Assembly (NCBI RefSeq): GCF_002215495.1
Contig: NZ_CP021378.1
Location: 828,417 to 892,416 of the forward strand
DNA length: 64,000 bases
Source: Porphyrobacter sp. CACIAM 03H1
GTDB lineage: Bacteria > Pseudomonadota > Alphaproteobacteria > Sphingomonadales > Sphingomonadaceae
Direction: 5' to 3'
Made by a program: the position numbers and the translations under genes. Of the stretch, positions 34,334 through 44,107 are shown one piece after another. A model generated the notes under the pieces. It was given only the letters and a program-made list of their open reading frames with translations, was not told the origin of the DNA and searched no databases. Within the stretch, counting starts at the first letter, position 1. Each line of letters opens with the position of its first letter.

Positions 34334-35314
34334 TCAGAGCGCGCCGTAGAGCGTGTTGGAGACCAGCTGCTCGGCCAGCCGCCGCCCGGTGCGCATCGCG
34401 CTCGCCGGGAGCGGCTGCGCGCTCGCGCCGGTGAGGCGCAGGACGGGCGGAGTGTGGGCATAGGTGCCGGTCGTCACGCCGCGCATGGTCGCGAGCGTCT
34501 TGACGAGCCCGCCGAAGCGGCGGCGCACGATGTGGTTCACCGCCAGCTTGCGGCGGTTGATGAGCTCGAAGGAATGGCTCACGAGCGTGAAGCTGTCGCG
34601 GTCGCTGTCGCGGGCATGGCGGATCGCGCCGAGCATCTCGCCCAGCGTCAGCGCGGTGATCTGGGCATGGCGCAAGCCGCCGCCCATCGTGCCGATGCTG
34701 CCGACCGGCACCTCGATCACCCCCATGTGGCCGACCGGATCGCGGTCCTCGCTGCCGAGGCTGATCGCGCAGGCGCTCGCGCCCACGAGGGCGGGGCAGT
34801 GGCTCGAATCGTAGTCGATCCCGTTCGCCGCGAGCGCGCGCAGCGTGTTGTCGTCGGCGCCGTAATTGCCCGCGCGGAAGGCGACCGGGGCAGGGGCTCC
34901 GGCGGCGATCAGCGTGGCGCGGGCATAGTCGAGGATCGCGCATTGCTCCTCGAAGGGGAAATCGGCGAGGTTATGGCCGGTCGCCTTCGAGGGCAGCGGA
35001 TTGGCGCTTCCGGCGATGGCCAGCCATTCGGTGTGGCAGTGGAGCTGCACGTCCTGCCCGGCCTCGAGGATCGGCCCGACGATGTCCTCGATCGCGGCAA
35101 CGCCCCACACCAGCGCAGGCATCGGGTCGACGAAGAACACCGCCTTCTGACCGTATTGGGCCAGCAATTGCAGCTTGTGAGTGATGCCCGCAGGACCTTC
35201 CGGCGTGATGCAGGCGATCGAGCGGGCGTAATTGTCCGCCCGGTCGACCGTGCCCGGCCCGGTATAGAGACCCGAGGAATACTCGGTGTCGATGGTGATG
35301 AACACGCGGGTCAT
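34334..35314 (-). CDS. Polysaccharide deacetylase (NodB-type)
   Basis: A 326-residue protein of carbohydrate esterase 4 fold. Visible features are the catalytic-base Asp motif ITIDTEY near the N-terminus, the metal-binding HCHTEW and a later AFRAGNYG loop (R and N). No signal peptide is seen, so it may act in the cytosol or be attached elsewhere. Relatives remove acetyl groups from surface sugars or lipid-linked intermediates; several sphingomonad copies sit with glycan-modifying genes. The start is ATG at 35314. It lies just upstream of the FemAB/CelD-like gene. Confidence 0.85.
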   Translation of the reverse strand: MTRVFITIDTEYSSGLYTGPGTVDRADNYARSIACITPEGPAGITHKLQLLAQYGQKAVFFVDPMPALVWGVAAIEDIVGPILEAGQDVQLHCHTEWLAIAGSANPLPSKATGHNLADFPFEEQCAILDYARATLIAAGAPAPVAFRAGNYGADDNTLRALAANGIDYDSSHCPALVGASACAISLGSEDRDPVGHMGVIEVPVGSIGTMGGGLRHAQITALTLGEMLGAIRHARDSDRDSFTLVSHSFELINRRKLAVNHIVRRRFGGLVKTLATMRGVTTGTYAHTPPVLRLTGASAQPLPASAMRTGRRLAEQLVSNTLYGAL

Positions 35315-35369
35315 GCAAGGCTGGCATAGCAGCCAAGGGTTAAAGCGAGGTGATGATGTTTCCTGCCGG

Positions 35370-36132
35370 TCAGATCCCGCCGGGGGTGAAGTCGTGGCCG
35401 TGGGTGGCGAGCCCGCCGGTCAGGCTGTCGCAGCAGCTTCTCAGCGCCTCGGCCGAGGTCGAGCGGACCACGAAATTCGCCCCCACCCGCCCTTCGCGGA
35501 AGAAGGGGTAGGAGCCGATCTGGCAACCCTCGTGCGCGGCCTCGACCTCGCGCAGCAGCGCGGCGACCTCGCTTTCGGCGACCCAGCAGCCGATCGTTTC
35601 GGACAGCAGCGGCGCGCCGCCTTCGAGCTGGCCGGTGAGCGCGTCGAGCATTCCGGCGGTGATGTGGGGCACGCCCGCCATCAGGAACAGGTTGCCGCGC
35701 CGGATGCCGGGCGCGCCGGACATGCGGTTGGGGATCAGCTCCGAACCCTCGGGCACCCGGGCCATGCGCAGGCGCCCTTCATTGAGGCCGCCGCGGGTTT
35801 CGTAATACCTCTCGAGCAGCGCGCGGGCCTCGGGGGTGGATCACCACCGGCACGCCGAGCGCGGCGGCGACCGCATCGACGGTGATGTCGTCATGGGTCG
35901 GCCCGATTCCGCCGGTGGTGAACAGGTAGTCGTAGGCGGCCCGCAGCGCGTTGACCGCCTCGACGATCCGGCTCTCCACGTCCGGCACCACCCGCACCTC
36001 GGCAAGGCGGATGCCCTGCACCTGCAACCAGCTGGCGACCTGTGCGATGTTCTTGTCCTGCGTGCGGCCGGAGAGGATTTCGTCGCCGATGACGATGAGC
36101 CCGGCGGTCCAGATCTTGTCGGGAGAGGTCAT
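35370..36132 (-). pseudogene. Competence/damage-inducible CinA-like (MoaB/Mog-domain) gene with a frameshift
   Basis: The N-terminal part (36132 down to about 35840) encodes the molybdopterin-binding domain of the CinA family: GLIVIGDEILSGRTQDKN and TTGGIGPTHDDIT. The frame then shifts by one base in a run of five G (35832-35836), and the rest of the family sequence (IPNRMSGAPGIRRGNLFLMAGVP) continues in a second frame to the stop at 35370. Removing one G gives a continuous protein of 253 residues with a typical HPEARALLERYYETRGGLNEGRL junction. Either the gene is inactivated or the base is a sequencing error. CinA-like proteins are of uncertain function, sometimes linked to NAD-related hydrolysis. 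Confidence 0.85.
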
Positions 36133-36191
36133 GGGCTGTGGTTAGGCCAAGGCGGGCGCAATCGGAAGAGATTACCGCCCGCCTTTCGCCC

Positions 36192-37700
36192 TTATTCCGC
36201 CGCTTCGAGCTGCTCCTCGCCGCGCTGCGCGTTCGCGCCCGGCTTGGTGAAGGTGAGGATCCCGTCGGTGAGCGGATCCTCCTTCATGCGCTTCCTGTCG
36301 ATCACGTATTCCTGGTTGAGCCGCCAGGGATAGCTGACCGAGTTCCTCGGCATGATGTGCTTGCCGCGCTGGATGTAGCCGCTCGAAAAATCGAACACGT
36401 CGTCCTCGATGATCGCGGCCTCACCCTCGGGGGTCAGCACCGGGGTGGCGATCGCCGTGCCGGTCGCGCGCATATGCTCGAGCACGCGGCACACGTAGTC
36501 CGAATTGATGTCGGCCCGCAGGGTCCAGCTGGCGTTGAGATAGCCGAACACCACCGCAAGGTTGGGCAGGTTCGAGAACATGCAGCCCTTGTAGTAGAAC
36601 CGCTCGTTGAACTGCACCGGCTCGCCGTCGACGCTGACCGCGATCTTGCCGGCGACCGCCAGCTTCAGGCCGGTCGCGGTGACGACGATGTCGGCAGGCA
36701 GGAATTGCCCGTCGGTCAGCCGCACGCCGCCCTTCTCGAACTTCGCGATATGGCCGGTGACGACGCTCGCCTTGCCCGCCTTCATCGCGCGGAACAGGTC
36801 CTCGTCTGGCACGAGGCACAGGCGCTGTTCCCACGGGTTGTAGGGCGGGGTGAAGGCTGATTTGTCGTAATCCTTGCCGAGCGCCTTCTCGATCTTCTTG
36901 TAGAGCGCGTCCTTCACCTTCTGCGGGTTATCGCGCGCCAGCTTGAAGCTGAAGTCCTGCATCTTGATGTTCTTGAACCGGGTGATCCGGTACGCGAGCT
37001 TTTCGGGCAGGATGGCGCGCAGGAAGTTGGCGATGGCGTCCTTTGCCGGCCGGGTGAACATCCACGTCGGCGTGCGCTGGAGCATGGTCACGTGCCCCGC
37101 CTCGCGCGCCATCGAGGGGACGATGGTCACCGCGGTCGCCCCCGATCCGATCACCACCACGTTCTTGCCCTTGTAGTCGAGATCGTCGGGCCAGAACTGC
37201 GGGTGCAGCACCTGACCGTCGAACTCGCCGAAATCGAAGCCCGGATCATAGGGCTCGTCGTAGTCGTAATAGCCTGCGCCGAGGTAGAGGAAGTTCGCGG
37301 TCATGCGGGTGCGCGAACCGTCGGCCTTCTCCATCTCGACGTGCCAGCGCGCCTCGTCGTGGCGGAAATCGGCGCTGATCACCTTGTGGCCGAAGCGGAT
37401 GTGCGGGCGGATGCCGCGCTCGTCGACGATCCGGTCGAGATATTCGAGGATCGCGGGGGCATCGGCGATCGACTTCTCGTGCCGCCAGGGCTCGAAATCG
37501 AAGCCCAGCGTGTGCATGTCGCTGTCCGAGCGGATGCCGGGATAGCGGAACAGGTCCCAGGTGCCGCCGAGATTGTCGCGCCGCTCTACGATGCAATAGC
37601 TGTGGTGCGGGGCCTTCATCTCCATGTGCGCGGCCATGCCGATGCCGGAAATGCCGGCGCCGACGATCAGGACGTCGAAATCGGGTGGTGATGCAAGCAT
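36192..37700 (-). CDS. Flavin-containing monooxygenase, Baeyer-Villiger type
   Basis: A 502-residue FAD/NADPH enzyme. The FAD Rossmann motif is GAGISGIGMAAHMEM and the NADPH motif is GSGATAVTIVPSM. The Baeyer-Villiger fingerprint FxGxxxHxxxWP is exact: FDGQVLHPQFWP. These enzymes insert oxygen next to a carbonyl, turning ketones into esters. ATG 37700 is preceded by GAGAGAGAGG; a longer open frame upstream is unsupported. It is divergent from a TonB receptor gene and near fatty-acyl-CoA and thiolase genes, which suggests growth on a cyclic or long-chain ketone, perhaps a terpenoid or steroid. The substrate is inferred only. Confidence 0.88.
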   Translation of the reverse strand: MLASPPDFDVLIVGAGISGIGMAAHMEMKAPHHSYCIVERRDNLGGTWDLFRYPGIRSDSDMHTLGFDFEPWRHEKSIADAPAILEYLDRIVDERGIRPHIRFGHKVISADFRHDEARWHVEMEKADGSRTRMTANFLYLGAGYYDYDEPYDPGFDFGEFDGQVLHPQFWPDDLDYKGKNVVVIGSGATAVTIVPSMAREAGHVTMLQRTPTWMFTRPAKDAIANFLRAILPEKLAYRITRFKNIKMQDFSFKLARDNPQKVKDALYKKIEKALGKDYDKSAFTPPYNPWEQRLCLVPDEDLFRAMKAGKASVVTGHIAKFEKGGVRLTDGQFLPADIVVTATGLKLAVAGKIAVSVDGEPVQFNERFYYKGCMFSNLPNLAVVFGYLNASWTLRADINSDYVCRVLEHMRATGTAIATPVLTPEGEAAIIEDDVFDFSSGYIQRGKHIMPRNSVSYPWRLNQEYVIDRKRMKEDPLTDGILTFTKPGANAQRGEEQLEAAE

Positions 37701-38006
37701 GACGGGGCCTCTCTCTCCCTTGTTGACACCGATGTAACCACAGGCCTCGGGCAAAAGCGAGTCTTGAATGGCAAATTGCAACCGACCATCCGCCGGACGT
37801 CACCGGTCCGGACCGGGGGCAAGATTCTTGTCTTTACAGCGCCTGCCATCGCATCATTGCTGCGCTGCAACAGGGGATGTGGCATTTTTGCTACTGTCTA
37901 TCATAAGTTGGCTATGACTCTTGTTAGGCGGCGCGGCGCTGATAGTTTCCTCTCCACAAGCCAAGACCGGCAACAAGACCGGCTGGAATGTGGAGAGAGG
38001 ACAGCC
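37701..38006. promoter_or_regulatory. Divergent promoter region of the monooxygenase and TonB receptor
   Basis: These 306 non-coding bases hold the start regions of both divergent genes. They include AT-rich patches (37858-37916) suitable for promoters and a ribosome site GAGAGAGGA just before 38007. No clear operator palindrome was found, only a weak GCAAATTGC element near 37771. Confidence 0.5.
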
Positions 38007-40583
38007 ATGACGCGCAAGTTCGCAACCTTCGCCTGCGGCCTGATGGCCTGCAGCGCATTGACCACCCCCGCCTTTGCCCAGGACGAGGATACCGACGCCC
38101 AGGCCACCCGCAACGCCGATAACGTCATCATCGTGACCGCGACCCGGCGCGCGCAGGACGTGCAGGACATTCCGCTCGCGGTGACAGCCATCGCGCCGCA
38201 GCAGCTCGAGGCGCAGCGCGTCGTCAACATCCAGCAGATCTCGGCCCTCGCGCCCTCGTTCACCGCCAGCCAGGCGCAGCTCGCCTCGGGCTCGGTGGTG
38301 CTGCGCGTGCGCGGTATCGGGACGACCTCGAACAACATCGGCTTCGAAAGCGCGGTCGGCATCTTCATCGACGGCGCCTACCAGGCCCGTCCGGGCGTGG
38401 CGCTCAGCGAATTCGTCGACGTGGAACGCGTCGAAGTGCTGCGCGGCCCGCAGGGCACGCTGTTCGGCCGCAACACCTCGGCAGGCGCGCTCAACATCAC
38501 CAACGCCCGGCCCGACGTGACCGAGTTCGGCGGCTTCGTGAACGCCGAATACGGCAATTTCGACGAAGTCAGCCTGCAGGGCGCGGTCAACCTGCCGATC
38601 GTGAAGGACACCGTCGCGGTGCGCCTCACCGGTGCCTTCCGTCAGCGTGACGGCTTCCTTACGGTGGTCGACCGCACCGGCCGCGAGGTCGGCGACACCA
38701 ACGATGTCGACCAGTGGCTGGTGCGCGGCCAGATCGGCTGGGATACCGAAAGCGGCCTGCGCGGGCGCATCATCGCCGACTACTCGAAGAGCCAGTCGAG
38801 CTGCTGCGGCGCGATCGAGCTCTACCAGACCCCGCTGGTGACTGGCGGAGCCTACGCCGCGGTCGGGCTGGGGGCGAACGGCGGCAACGGCCAGCCCTTC
38901 GTCAGCCCCGCCCCGCGCGACAATGCCGCCTTCGAGCGGGCGATGGACAACCGCATCGTCTCGGCCAACTTCGCGCCCCAGGCCGATATCGACAACTACG
39001 GCGTGACCGGCGAACTCGAATTCCCGGTCTCCGACAACGCCGACCTCATCTTCATCGGCTCCTACCGCAAGTACCAGAGCTTCGAGCGTTACGATTCCGA
39101 CTTCACCGGGCTCGACATCTTCAACGTGCCGGGTCTCGACCTCGAGATCGACAACTGGACCGCGGAACTGCGGCTCCAGGGGGAGACCTTCGAGGGCAAG
39201 CTCAACTATATGATCGGCGGGTTCTATTCCGACGAGCAGATCGACCAGTCGGTCAGCTTCGCGCTCGGGCAGGACTACGGCGAGAACGTGGGCGCGTTGC
39301 TGTTCCCGGCCACCGGTGGGGCGCTCGGGCCGAACCCGCTGACCGTGTTCACCGGCCGCGATCCGGCCGGCACGACCAACACCAACCGCTTCCAGCAGGA
39401 CGCCAAGAGCTACGCGATCTTCACGCACAACTCGCTGGAGATCACCGACGGGCTCGAGCTGACCCTCGGCGCGCGCTATTCGTGGGAAGACAAGTCGGGC
39501 GGGTTCACCCAGACCGCGGTGAACAACCAGATCTGTCCGGCAACGCTCAACGCGATCGGCGCCGGCACCGGTCCGGCGGTGGTGCCCGCGGCGCTGCGGC
39601 CGACCTTCGTGGCGCTGGGCTGCTTCGGCTTCACCGCGCCCGCCAGCCTGCCGCAGGCCGCCGTCCTGCCGCTGCCGCGCACCTTCCAGTCCAACTTCAA
39701 GGACGAGGAGCTGATCTACACTATCAAGCTCGGCTACGAGTTCAGCCCCTTCGTGACCTCCTATGCGAGCTTCACCCACGGCTACAAGGCGGGCGGGATC
39801 AACCTCGACACCACCGCAGCGGTGGGCGGGGCCGATCCGACCTTCCTGTCGGAAGAGGTCGATGCCTGGGAACTGGGCGTCAAGGGTCAGACCCCGAACG
39901 GCGCGCTGACGCTCAACATCGCGGCCTTCTACGAGGAGTTCACCAACTTCCAGGTGCTCGAGTTCACCGGCACGGCCTTCGCCACCTTCAACGTGCCGAT
40001 TGCCGAGACCCGGGGTGTGGAAATCGAAAGCCTTATCCGGCCCAACGACGAGCTGACCTTCAACCTCGCCGCGACCTTCCTCGAGGCGAGCTATCCGAAG
40101 GACTGCGCCGGCAACCAGACCGCGCCGCAGGTGGTGTCGCTGTGCGGCTATGACCTGACCAACGCGCCGCAGGTGGTCGCGCTGGCGGGGGCGATGTGGG
40201 AGAAGCCGATCAGCGATTCGGCGGAATTCTTCATCACCGGCCAGGTCCGCATGGAGAGCGACCAGCGCACCTCGACTCAGGCGATTGTCCCGCCGACGGT
40301 GGCGGCAGGCTCGTCGCAGGCGACGGTCATCGCCGCGGCCGCGGCCCAGCCGCTGATCATCGCTGACGTGCAGGACGGCAAGGCCTTCGTGAACCTGCGC
40401 GCCGGCCTGCGCTTTGCCGACGGTGCCTATGCGATCGAAGGCTGGGTCAACAACCTGACCGACGAGGTGGTGCGCGGGGTGACCTTCAACACCACGCTGC
40501 GCGGCTCGGGCGCGGCCAACTCGCGCTCGGCCTTCACCCTGCCGCCGCGCCAGTACGGCGTCACGCTGCGCGCGAAGTTCTGA
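38007..40583 (+). CDS. TonB-dependent receptor (catabolic, substrate unknown)
   Basis: An 858-residue outer-membrane protein with a signal peptide ending TPAFAQDE and the TonB-box-like stretch NVIIVTATRRAQDVQDIPLAVTAI. Then come the plug domain with VEVLRGPQGTLFGRNTSAGALNI and a beta-barrel of about 22 strands ending YGVTLRAKF. This form resembles the large family used in sphingomonads and Caulobacter for uptake of hydrophobic or oligosaccharide substrates. Beside the Baeyer-Villiger enzyme and beta-oxidation-type genes it could import a cyclic hydrocarbon or ketone. ATG 38007 has GAGAGAGGA ahead of it. Confidence 0.92.
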   Translation: MTRKFATFACGLMACSALTTPAFAQDEDTDAQATRNADNVIIVTATRRAQDVQDIPLAVTAIAPQQLEAQRVVNIQQISALAPSFTASQAQLASGSVVLRVRGIGTTSNNIGFESAVGIFIDGAYQARPGVALSEFVDVERVEVLRGPQGTLFGRNTSAGALNITNARPDVTEFGGFVNAEYGNFDEVSLQGAVNLPIVKDTVAVRLTGAFRQRDGFLTVVDRTGREVGDTNDVDQWLVRGQIGWDTESGLRGRIIADYSKSQSSCCGAIELYQTPLVTGGAYAAVGLGANGGNGQPFVSPAPRDNAAFERAMDNRIVSANFAPQADIDNYGVTGELEFPVSDNADLIFIGSYRKYQSFERYDSDFTGLDIFNVPGLDLEIDNWTAELRLQGETFEGKLNYMIGGFYSDEQIDQSVSFALGQDYGENVGALLFPATGGALGPNPLTVFTGRDPAGTTNTNRFQQDAKSYAIFTHNSLEITDGLELTLGARYSWEDKSGGFTQTAVNNQICPATLNAIGAGTGPAVVPAALRPTFVALGCFGFTAPASLPQAAVLPLPRTFQSNFKDEELIYTIKLGYEFSPFVTSYASFTHGYKAGGINLDTTAAVGGADPTFLSEEVDAWELGVKGQTPNGALTLNIAAFYEEFTNFQVLEFTGTAFATFNVPIAETRGVEIESLIRPNDELTFNLAATFLEASYPKDCAGNQTAPQVVSLCGYDLTNAPQVVALAGAMWEKPISDSAEFFITGQVRMESDQRTSTQAIVPPTVAAGSSQATVIAAAAAQPLIIADVQDGKAFVNLRAGLRFADGAYAIEGWVNNLTDEVVRGVTFNTTLRGSGAANSRSAFTLPPRQYGVTLRAKF

Positions 40584-40622
40584 GCGCGCTCGACAGTTAG
40601 CTCCGAAAAGGAGCGGGAGAGG

Positions 40623-40655
40623 GGGCGGTTCGCGCGGAGCGAGCCGCCCTTTCCT
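40623..40655 (+). terminator. Terminator of the TonB receptor gene
   Basis: GGGCGG and GCCGCCC arms are extended inward by GTTCGC/GAGCGA pairing with some G-U pairs, followed by the pyrimidine-rich run TTTCCTTTTCTCTC. It lies 39 bases after the receptor stop. Confidence 0.7.
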
Positions 40656-40678
40656 TTTCTCTCTCAGTTGCCGGACAT

Positions 40679-40708
40679 TGAAAAGGCGGCCCCTTGCAGG
40701 GCCGCCTT
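40679..40708 (-). terminator. Terminator of the acyl-CoA dehydrogenase gene
   Basis: Arms AAGGCGGCCC (40683-40692) and GGGCCGCCTT (40699-40708) are perfect inverted copies around a six-base loop. Read on the minus strand the hairpin is followed by TTTT, as expected for a gene on that strand whose stop is at 40734. Confidence 0.88.
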
Positions 40709-40733
40709 CGCAGTTCGTCAATCTGATGCTGCC

Positions 40734-41897
40734 TTACATGCTGCGGGCTATGAGCATCTTCATGATCTCGTTCGATCCGCCGTAGATGCGGGCGATGCGG
40801 GTGTCGCGGTACATGCGGGCGATGGCGTAATCGTTGATGTAGCCCGCGCCGCCGTGGAACTGGAGGCACTTGTCGACCACTTCCGATTGCAGCTCGGTCA
40901 CCCAGTACTTCGCCATGCTCGCGGTCGCCACGTCGAGCTTGCCTTCAAGCAGCTTGGCGATGCAGTCGTTGACGAAAACCCGCGCCGCCGTCCCGCGCGC
41001 CTTGAGGTCCGCGAGGGTGAACTGGGTATTCTGGAAATCCCAGATCGTCTTGCCGAAGGCCTTGCGGTTCTTGACGTATTCGACCGTCACGTCGAGCGCC
41101 TTCTCGATCCCGGCGATCGCGCCCATCGCGATCACCAGGCGTTCCTGCGGCAGCTCGCCCATCAGCTGGTAGAAGCCGCGCCCCTCGATCCCGCCGAGCA
41201 GGTTGTCGGCCGGCACGAAGACGTTGTCGAAGAACAGTTCCGAGGTGTCCTGCGCGTCGAGCCCGATCTTGTCGAGCTTGCGCCCGCGGGTGAAGCCTTC
41301 CGCGCCCTCGGTTTCCAGCAGCAGCAGCGAGATGCCCTTGGCGCCCTCGTTCGGATCGGTCTTGGCGACGACGATGATGAAGTCGGCGAGCTGGCCGTTC
41401 GAGATCCAGGTCTTGGATCCGTTGAGGCGGTAGCCGTTGCCGTCCTTGAGTGCGGTGGTCTTGATCGACTGCAAGTCCGAACCGGCATCAGGCTCGCTCA
41501 TGGCGATCGCGCTGACGAGATCGCCGGAGACGAGGCGGGGGAGGTATTTCTGCTTCTGCTCCTCGGTGCCGTGGCGCACGAGGTAGGGCAGGATGATGGT
41601 GTTGTGGAGCGAGGCGCCGAAGCCGTCGACGCCGTATTCGCCCTGCTTGGAGATCACCACCATGTCGTGGCGGAAGTCGCCGCCGTGGCCGCCATATTCG
41701 GTCGGCACCGACACGCCGAGCAGGCCGGCGGCACCCGCCTCGCGCCAGAACTCGCGTTCCACCATCCCGTCCTCGCGCCACTTCTCGACTCGCTTCTGGG
41801 GCGCGTGTTGGGCATAGAACTTGCCGACCGCGTCGGCGAAAATGGCGATTTCCTCGTCTTCCATGAAGGCGGGCTGGGGCACGTCGATGACGGGCAT
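40734..41897 (-). CDS. Acyl-CoA dehydrogenase
   Basis: This FAD enzyme introduces the alpha-beta double bond into acyl-CoA. The 387 residues include the FAD-binding stretch AIAMSEPDAGSDLQSI, the middle-domain HGGAGYINDY and the catalytic base Glu in YGGSNEIMK. ATG 41897 (MPVIDVP) is preceded by AGGAGAGAGAGG; a longer frame is contiguous with the crotonase gene but lacks support. It follows crotonase on the same strand after 38 bases, so the two form a unit divergent from the two thiolases. Confidence 0.92.
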   Translation of the reverse strand: MPVIDVPQPAFMEDEEIAIFADAVGKFYAQHAPQKRVEKWREDGMVEREFWREAGAAGLLGVSVPTEYGGHGGDFRHDMVVISKQGEYGVDGFGASLHNTIILPYLVRHGTEEQKQKYLPRLVSGDLVSAIAMSEPDAGSDLQSIKTTALKDGNGYRLNGSKTWISNGQLADFIIVVAKTDPNEGAKGISLLLLETEGAEGFTRGRKLDKIGLDAQDTSELFFDNVFVPADNLLGGIEGRGFYQLMGELPQERLVIAMGAIAGIEKALDVTVEYVKNRKAFGKTIWDFQNTQFTLADLKARGTAARVFVNDCIAKLLEGKLDVATASMAKYWVTELQSEVVDKCLQFHGGAGYINDYAIARMYRDTRIARIYGGSNEIMKMLIARSM

Positions 41898-41935
41898 GGT
41901 GGTTCCTCTCTCTCCTGATCCCTGAAGGCTGGCGC

Positions 41936-42709
41936 TTACTTGCCGGTCCAGTTGGGCTTGCGCTTCTCGGCGAAGGCCGCCGCGCCCTCGCGGGCGTCGT
42001 GGCTGACGAAGACGGGGCCGATCAGCTCGCCCTGCTTGGCGTAGCGATCTTCCATCGCCCACCCGCGCGACTGCTTCAGAACCTGCTTCGACACCTTCAC
42101 CGCCAGCGGGCCGTTCGCCGCGATCCGCGCGGCGAGCGCCTTGGCACCCTCGAGCGCGCTGCCCTCGGTCACCTCGTTGATGAGGCCGAGCTGGTAGGCG
42201 CGGGCCGCGTCGATGAAGTCGCCGGTCAGCGCCAGTTCCATCGCGATCCGCTCGGGAATCTGGTCGGGGAGCATCATCACGCCCCCGGCGGCCGCGACGA
42301 GGCCGCGCTTCACTTCGGGGATGCCGAACTTGGCATTGGCGTTGGCGACCACGAGATCGCAGGCGATCATCAGCTCGAGGCCCCCGGCCAGCGCATAGCC
42401 CTCGACCGCAGCGATCAGCGGCTTCTGCGGCGGAGCCTGCACCACGCCGCCGAAGCCGCGGCCCGGAACGGAGGGGGATTCGCCGCGCAGGAAGCCCTTG
42501 AGGTCCATGCCCGAACAGAAGGTCCCGCCCGCGCCGGTGAGGATGCCGACCCGCAGGTCGTCTTCCGCGTCGAGCCGGTCCATCGCCGCCGCGATCGCCT
42601 CGGAGGCGGCCTTGGTCATGGCGTTCTTGGCTTCAGGGCGGTTGATGGTGACGATGAGGACGCCGTCCTCGACTTCGGTCAGCACTTCGGGGGCAGCGGT
42701 GTCGCTCAC
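41936..42709 (-). CDS. Enoyl-CoA hydratase/isomerase (crotonase) family protein
   Basis: Crotonases hydrate or isomerise enoyl-CoA in beta-oxidation-type pathways. The 257-residue protein has the oxyanion-hole motif GAGGTFCSGMDL and the core AVEGYALAGGLELMIACDLVVA. Glu in IPEVKRGLVAA is at the position where catalytic acid residues are found. GTG 42709 is taken because AGGAGAGAG lies just upstream; the in-frame ATG at 42736 adds nine residues without a comparable site. It is the first gene of the minus-strand unit and shares a 118-base promoter region with the thiolase gene. Confidence 0.9.
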   Translation of the reverse strand: MSDTAAPEVLTEVEDGVLIVTINRPEAKNAMTKAASEAIAAAMDRLDAEDDLRVGILTGAGGTFCSGMDLKGFLRGESPSVPGRGFGGVVQAPPQKPLIAAVEGYALAGGLELMIACDLVVANANAKFGIPEVKRGLVAAAGGVMMLPDQIPERIAMELALTGDFIDAARAYQLGLINEVTEGSALEGAKALAARIAANGPLAVKVSKQVLKQSRGWAMEDRYAKQGELIGPVFVSHDAREGAAAFAEKRKPNWTGK

Positions 42710-42734
42710 GGGGCTCTCTCCTATCGAATTTGCC

Positions 42735-42754
42735 ATTGCGTTTCGAAACGCAAT
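42735..42754. promoter_or_regulatory. Perfect 20-bp palindrome between crotonase and thiolase genes
   Basis: The sequence ATTGCGTTTCGAAACGCAAT is its own reverse complement over all 20 bases. It lies in the 118-base region between two divergent genes of the fatty-acid/ketone catabolic block, 26 bases before the crotonase start and 74 bases before the thiolase start. Perfect palindromes of this length in such a position fit a TetR-family repressor operator controlling both directions. The regulator itself is not in the window. Confidence 0.75.
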
Positions 42755-42827
42755 TCTTGTGCCACTGGTGCAGTCGGTTTACGGACGCGTCAACCGCATT
42801 TTCGCTAGAACGAGAGAGGAGTCTCCC

Positions 42828-44096
42828 ATGGCCGAAGCCTATATCATCGACGCAGTGCGCACCCCGCGCGGGATCGGCAAGCAGGGCAAGGGCGCGCTCG
42901 CCGCGTGCCACCCGCAGCACCTTGCCGCCACCGTTCTGAAGGCGATCAAGGAGCGCAACAATCTCGACACGGCGACGGTCGACGACGTGATCTGGTCGGT
43001 GAGCACGCAGGACGGGATGCAGGCGGGCGACATGGGCCGCATGGCCGCGCTCGATGCGGGCTACGACATCACCTCGTCCGGCACCACGCTCGATCGCTTC
43101 TGCGGCGGCGGCATCACCAGCGTCGCGCTGGCAGCCGCGCAGGTGATGAGCGGGATGGAGGATTGCGTCGTCGCCGGCGGGACCGAGATGATGAGCCTCA
43201 CCGCCGCGATGAGCCAGGAGAAGATGCGCGCCGGGATCAAGCCGCCGATGATGGGCAGCTACAACGAGCGGCTCCAGAAGGTGCACCCGCAATCGCACCA
43301 GGGCATCTGCGGCGATGCGATTGCCTCGATGGAAGGCTTCACCCGCGAGGAACTGGACGAAGTCGGCTACCGCTCGCAGCAGCGCGCGGCCGAGGCAATC
43401 GCCGAAGGGCGCTTCGCCAAGTCGGTGGTGCCGGTGGTGGCCGATGACGGCACGGTGCTGCTCGACCGCGAGGAATATCCGCGCCCGCAGACCACGATGG
43501 AAGACCTCGCCAAGCTGGAGCCGGCCTTCCCCAAGATCGCCGATGTTCCGCTGGACGAGCAGGGCACGACCTTCCGCAAGCTCATCAACCAGAAGTATCC
43601 CGATCTCGAGATCAAGCACTTCCACCATGCGGGCAACTCCTCGGGCGTGGTCGACGGCGCGGCCGCCGTGCTGATCACCTCGAAGGACTACGCGCAAAAG
43701 CACGGCCTCAAGCCCCGCGCCCGCATCGTCGCCACCGCCAACATGGGCGATGATCCCACGCTGATGCTCAACGCCCCCGTGCCTGCGGCGAAGAAGGTGC
43801 TGGCCAAGGCGGGCCTCACCAAGGACGATATCGACCTCTACGAAATCAACGAGGCTTTCGCCGTGGTCGCCGCCAAGTTCGTGCGCGATCTCGAACTCGA
43901 TTGGGACAAGGTCAACGTCAACGGCGGCTCGATCGCGCTCGGGCACCCGATCGGCGCCACGGGTTCGATCCTGATCGGCACCGTGGTCGACGAGCTGGAG
44001 CGTCGCGGCGGGCGTTATGGCCTCGTGACGATGTGCGCGGCGGGCGGCATGGCCCCGGCGATCATCGTCGAGCGCGTGGACGGCTTCGTCGACTGA
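42828..44096 (+). CDS. Acetyl-CoA acyltransferase (thiolase II-type)
   Basis: Thiolases cleave 3-ketoacyl-CoA with CoA or condense acetyl-CoA units. The 422 residues carry the nucleophile Cys in [12 protein letters not shown], the His in [11 protein letters not shown] and the second Cys in [11 protein letters not shown] 42828 is preceded by GAGAGAGGAG. It is the first gene of the plus-strand unit and is followed, 11 bases after the stop, by a second thiolase-like gene. Together with the crotonase and dehydrogenase it supplies a full beta-oxidation-like set. Confidence 0.93.
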   Translation: MAEAYIIDAVRTPRGIGKQGKGALAACHPQHLAATVLKAIKERNNLDTATVDDVIWSVSTQDGMQAGDMGRMAALDAGYDITSSGTTLDRFCGGGITSVALAAAQVMSGMEDCVVAGGTEMMSLTAAMSQEKMRAGIKPPMMGSYNERLQKVHPQSHQGICGDAIASMEGFTREELDEVGYRSQQRAAEAIAEGRFAKSVVPVVADDGTVLLDREEYPRPQTTMEDLAKLEPAFPKIADVPLDEQGTTFRKLINQKYPDLEIKHFHHAGNSSGVVDGAAAVLITSKDYAQKHGLKPRARIVATANMGDDPTLMLNAPVPAAKKVLAKAGLTKDDIDLYEINEAFAVVAAKFVRDLELDWDKVNVNGGSIALGHPIGATGSILIGTVVDELERRGGRYGLVTMCAAGGMAPAIIVERVDGFVD

Positions 44097-44107
44097 GAGA
44101 CACGCGC

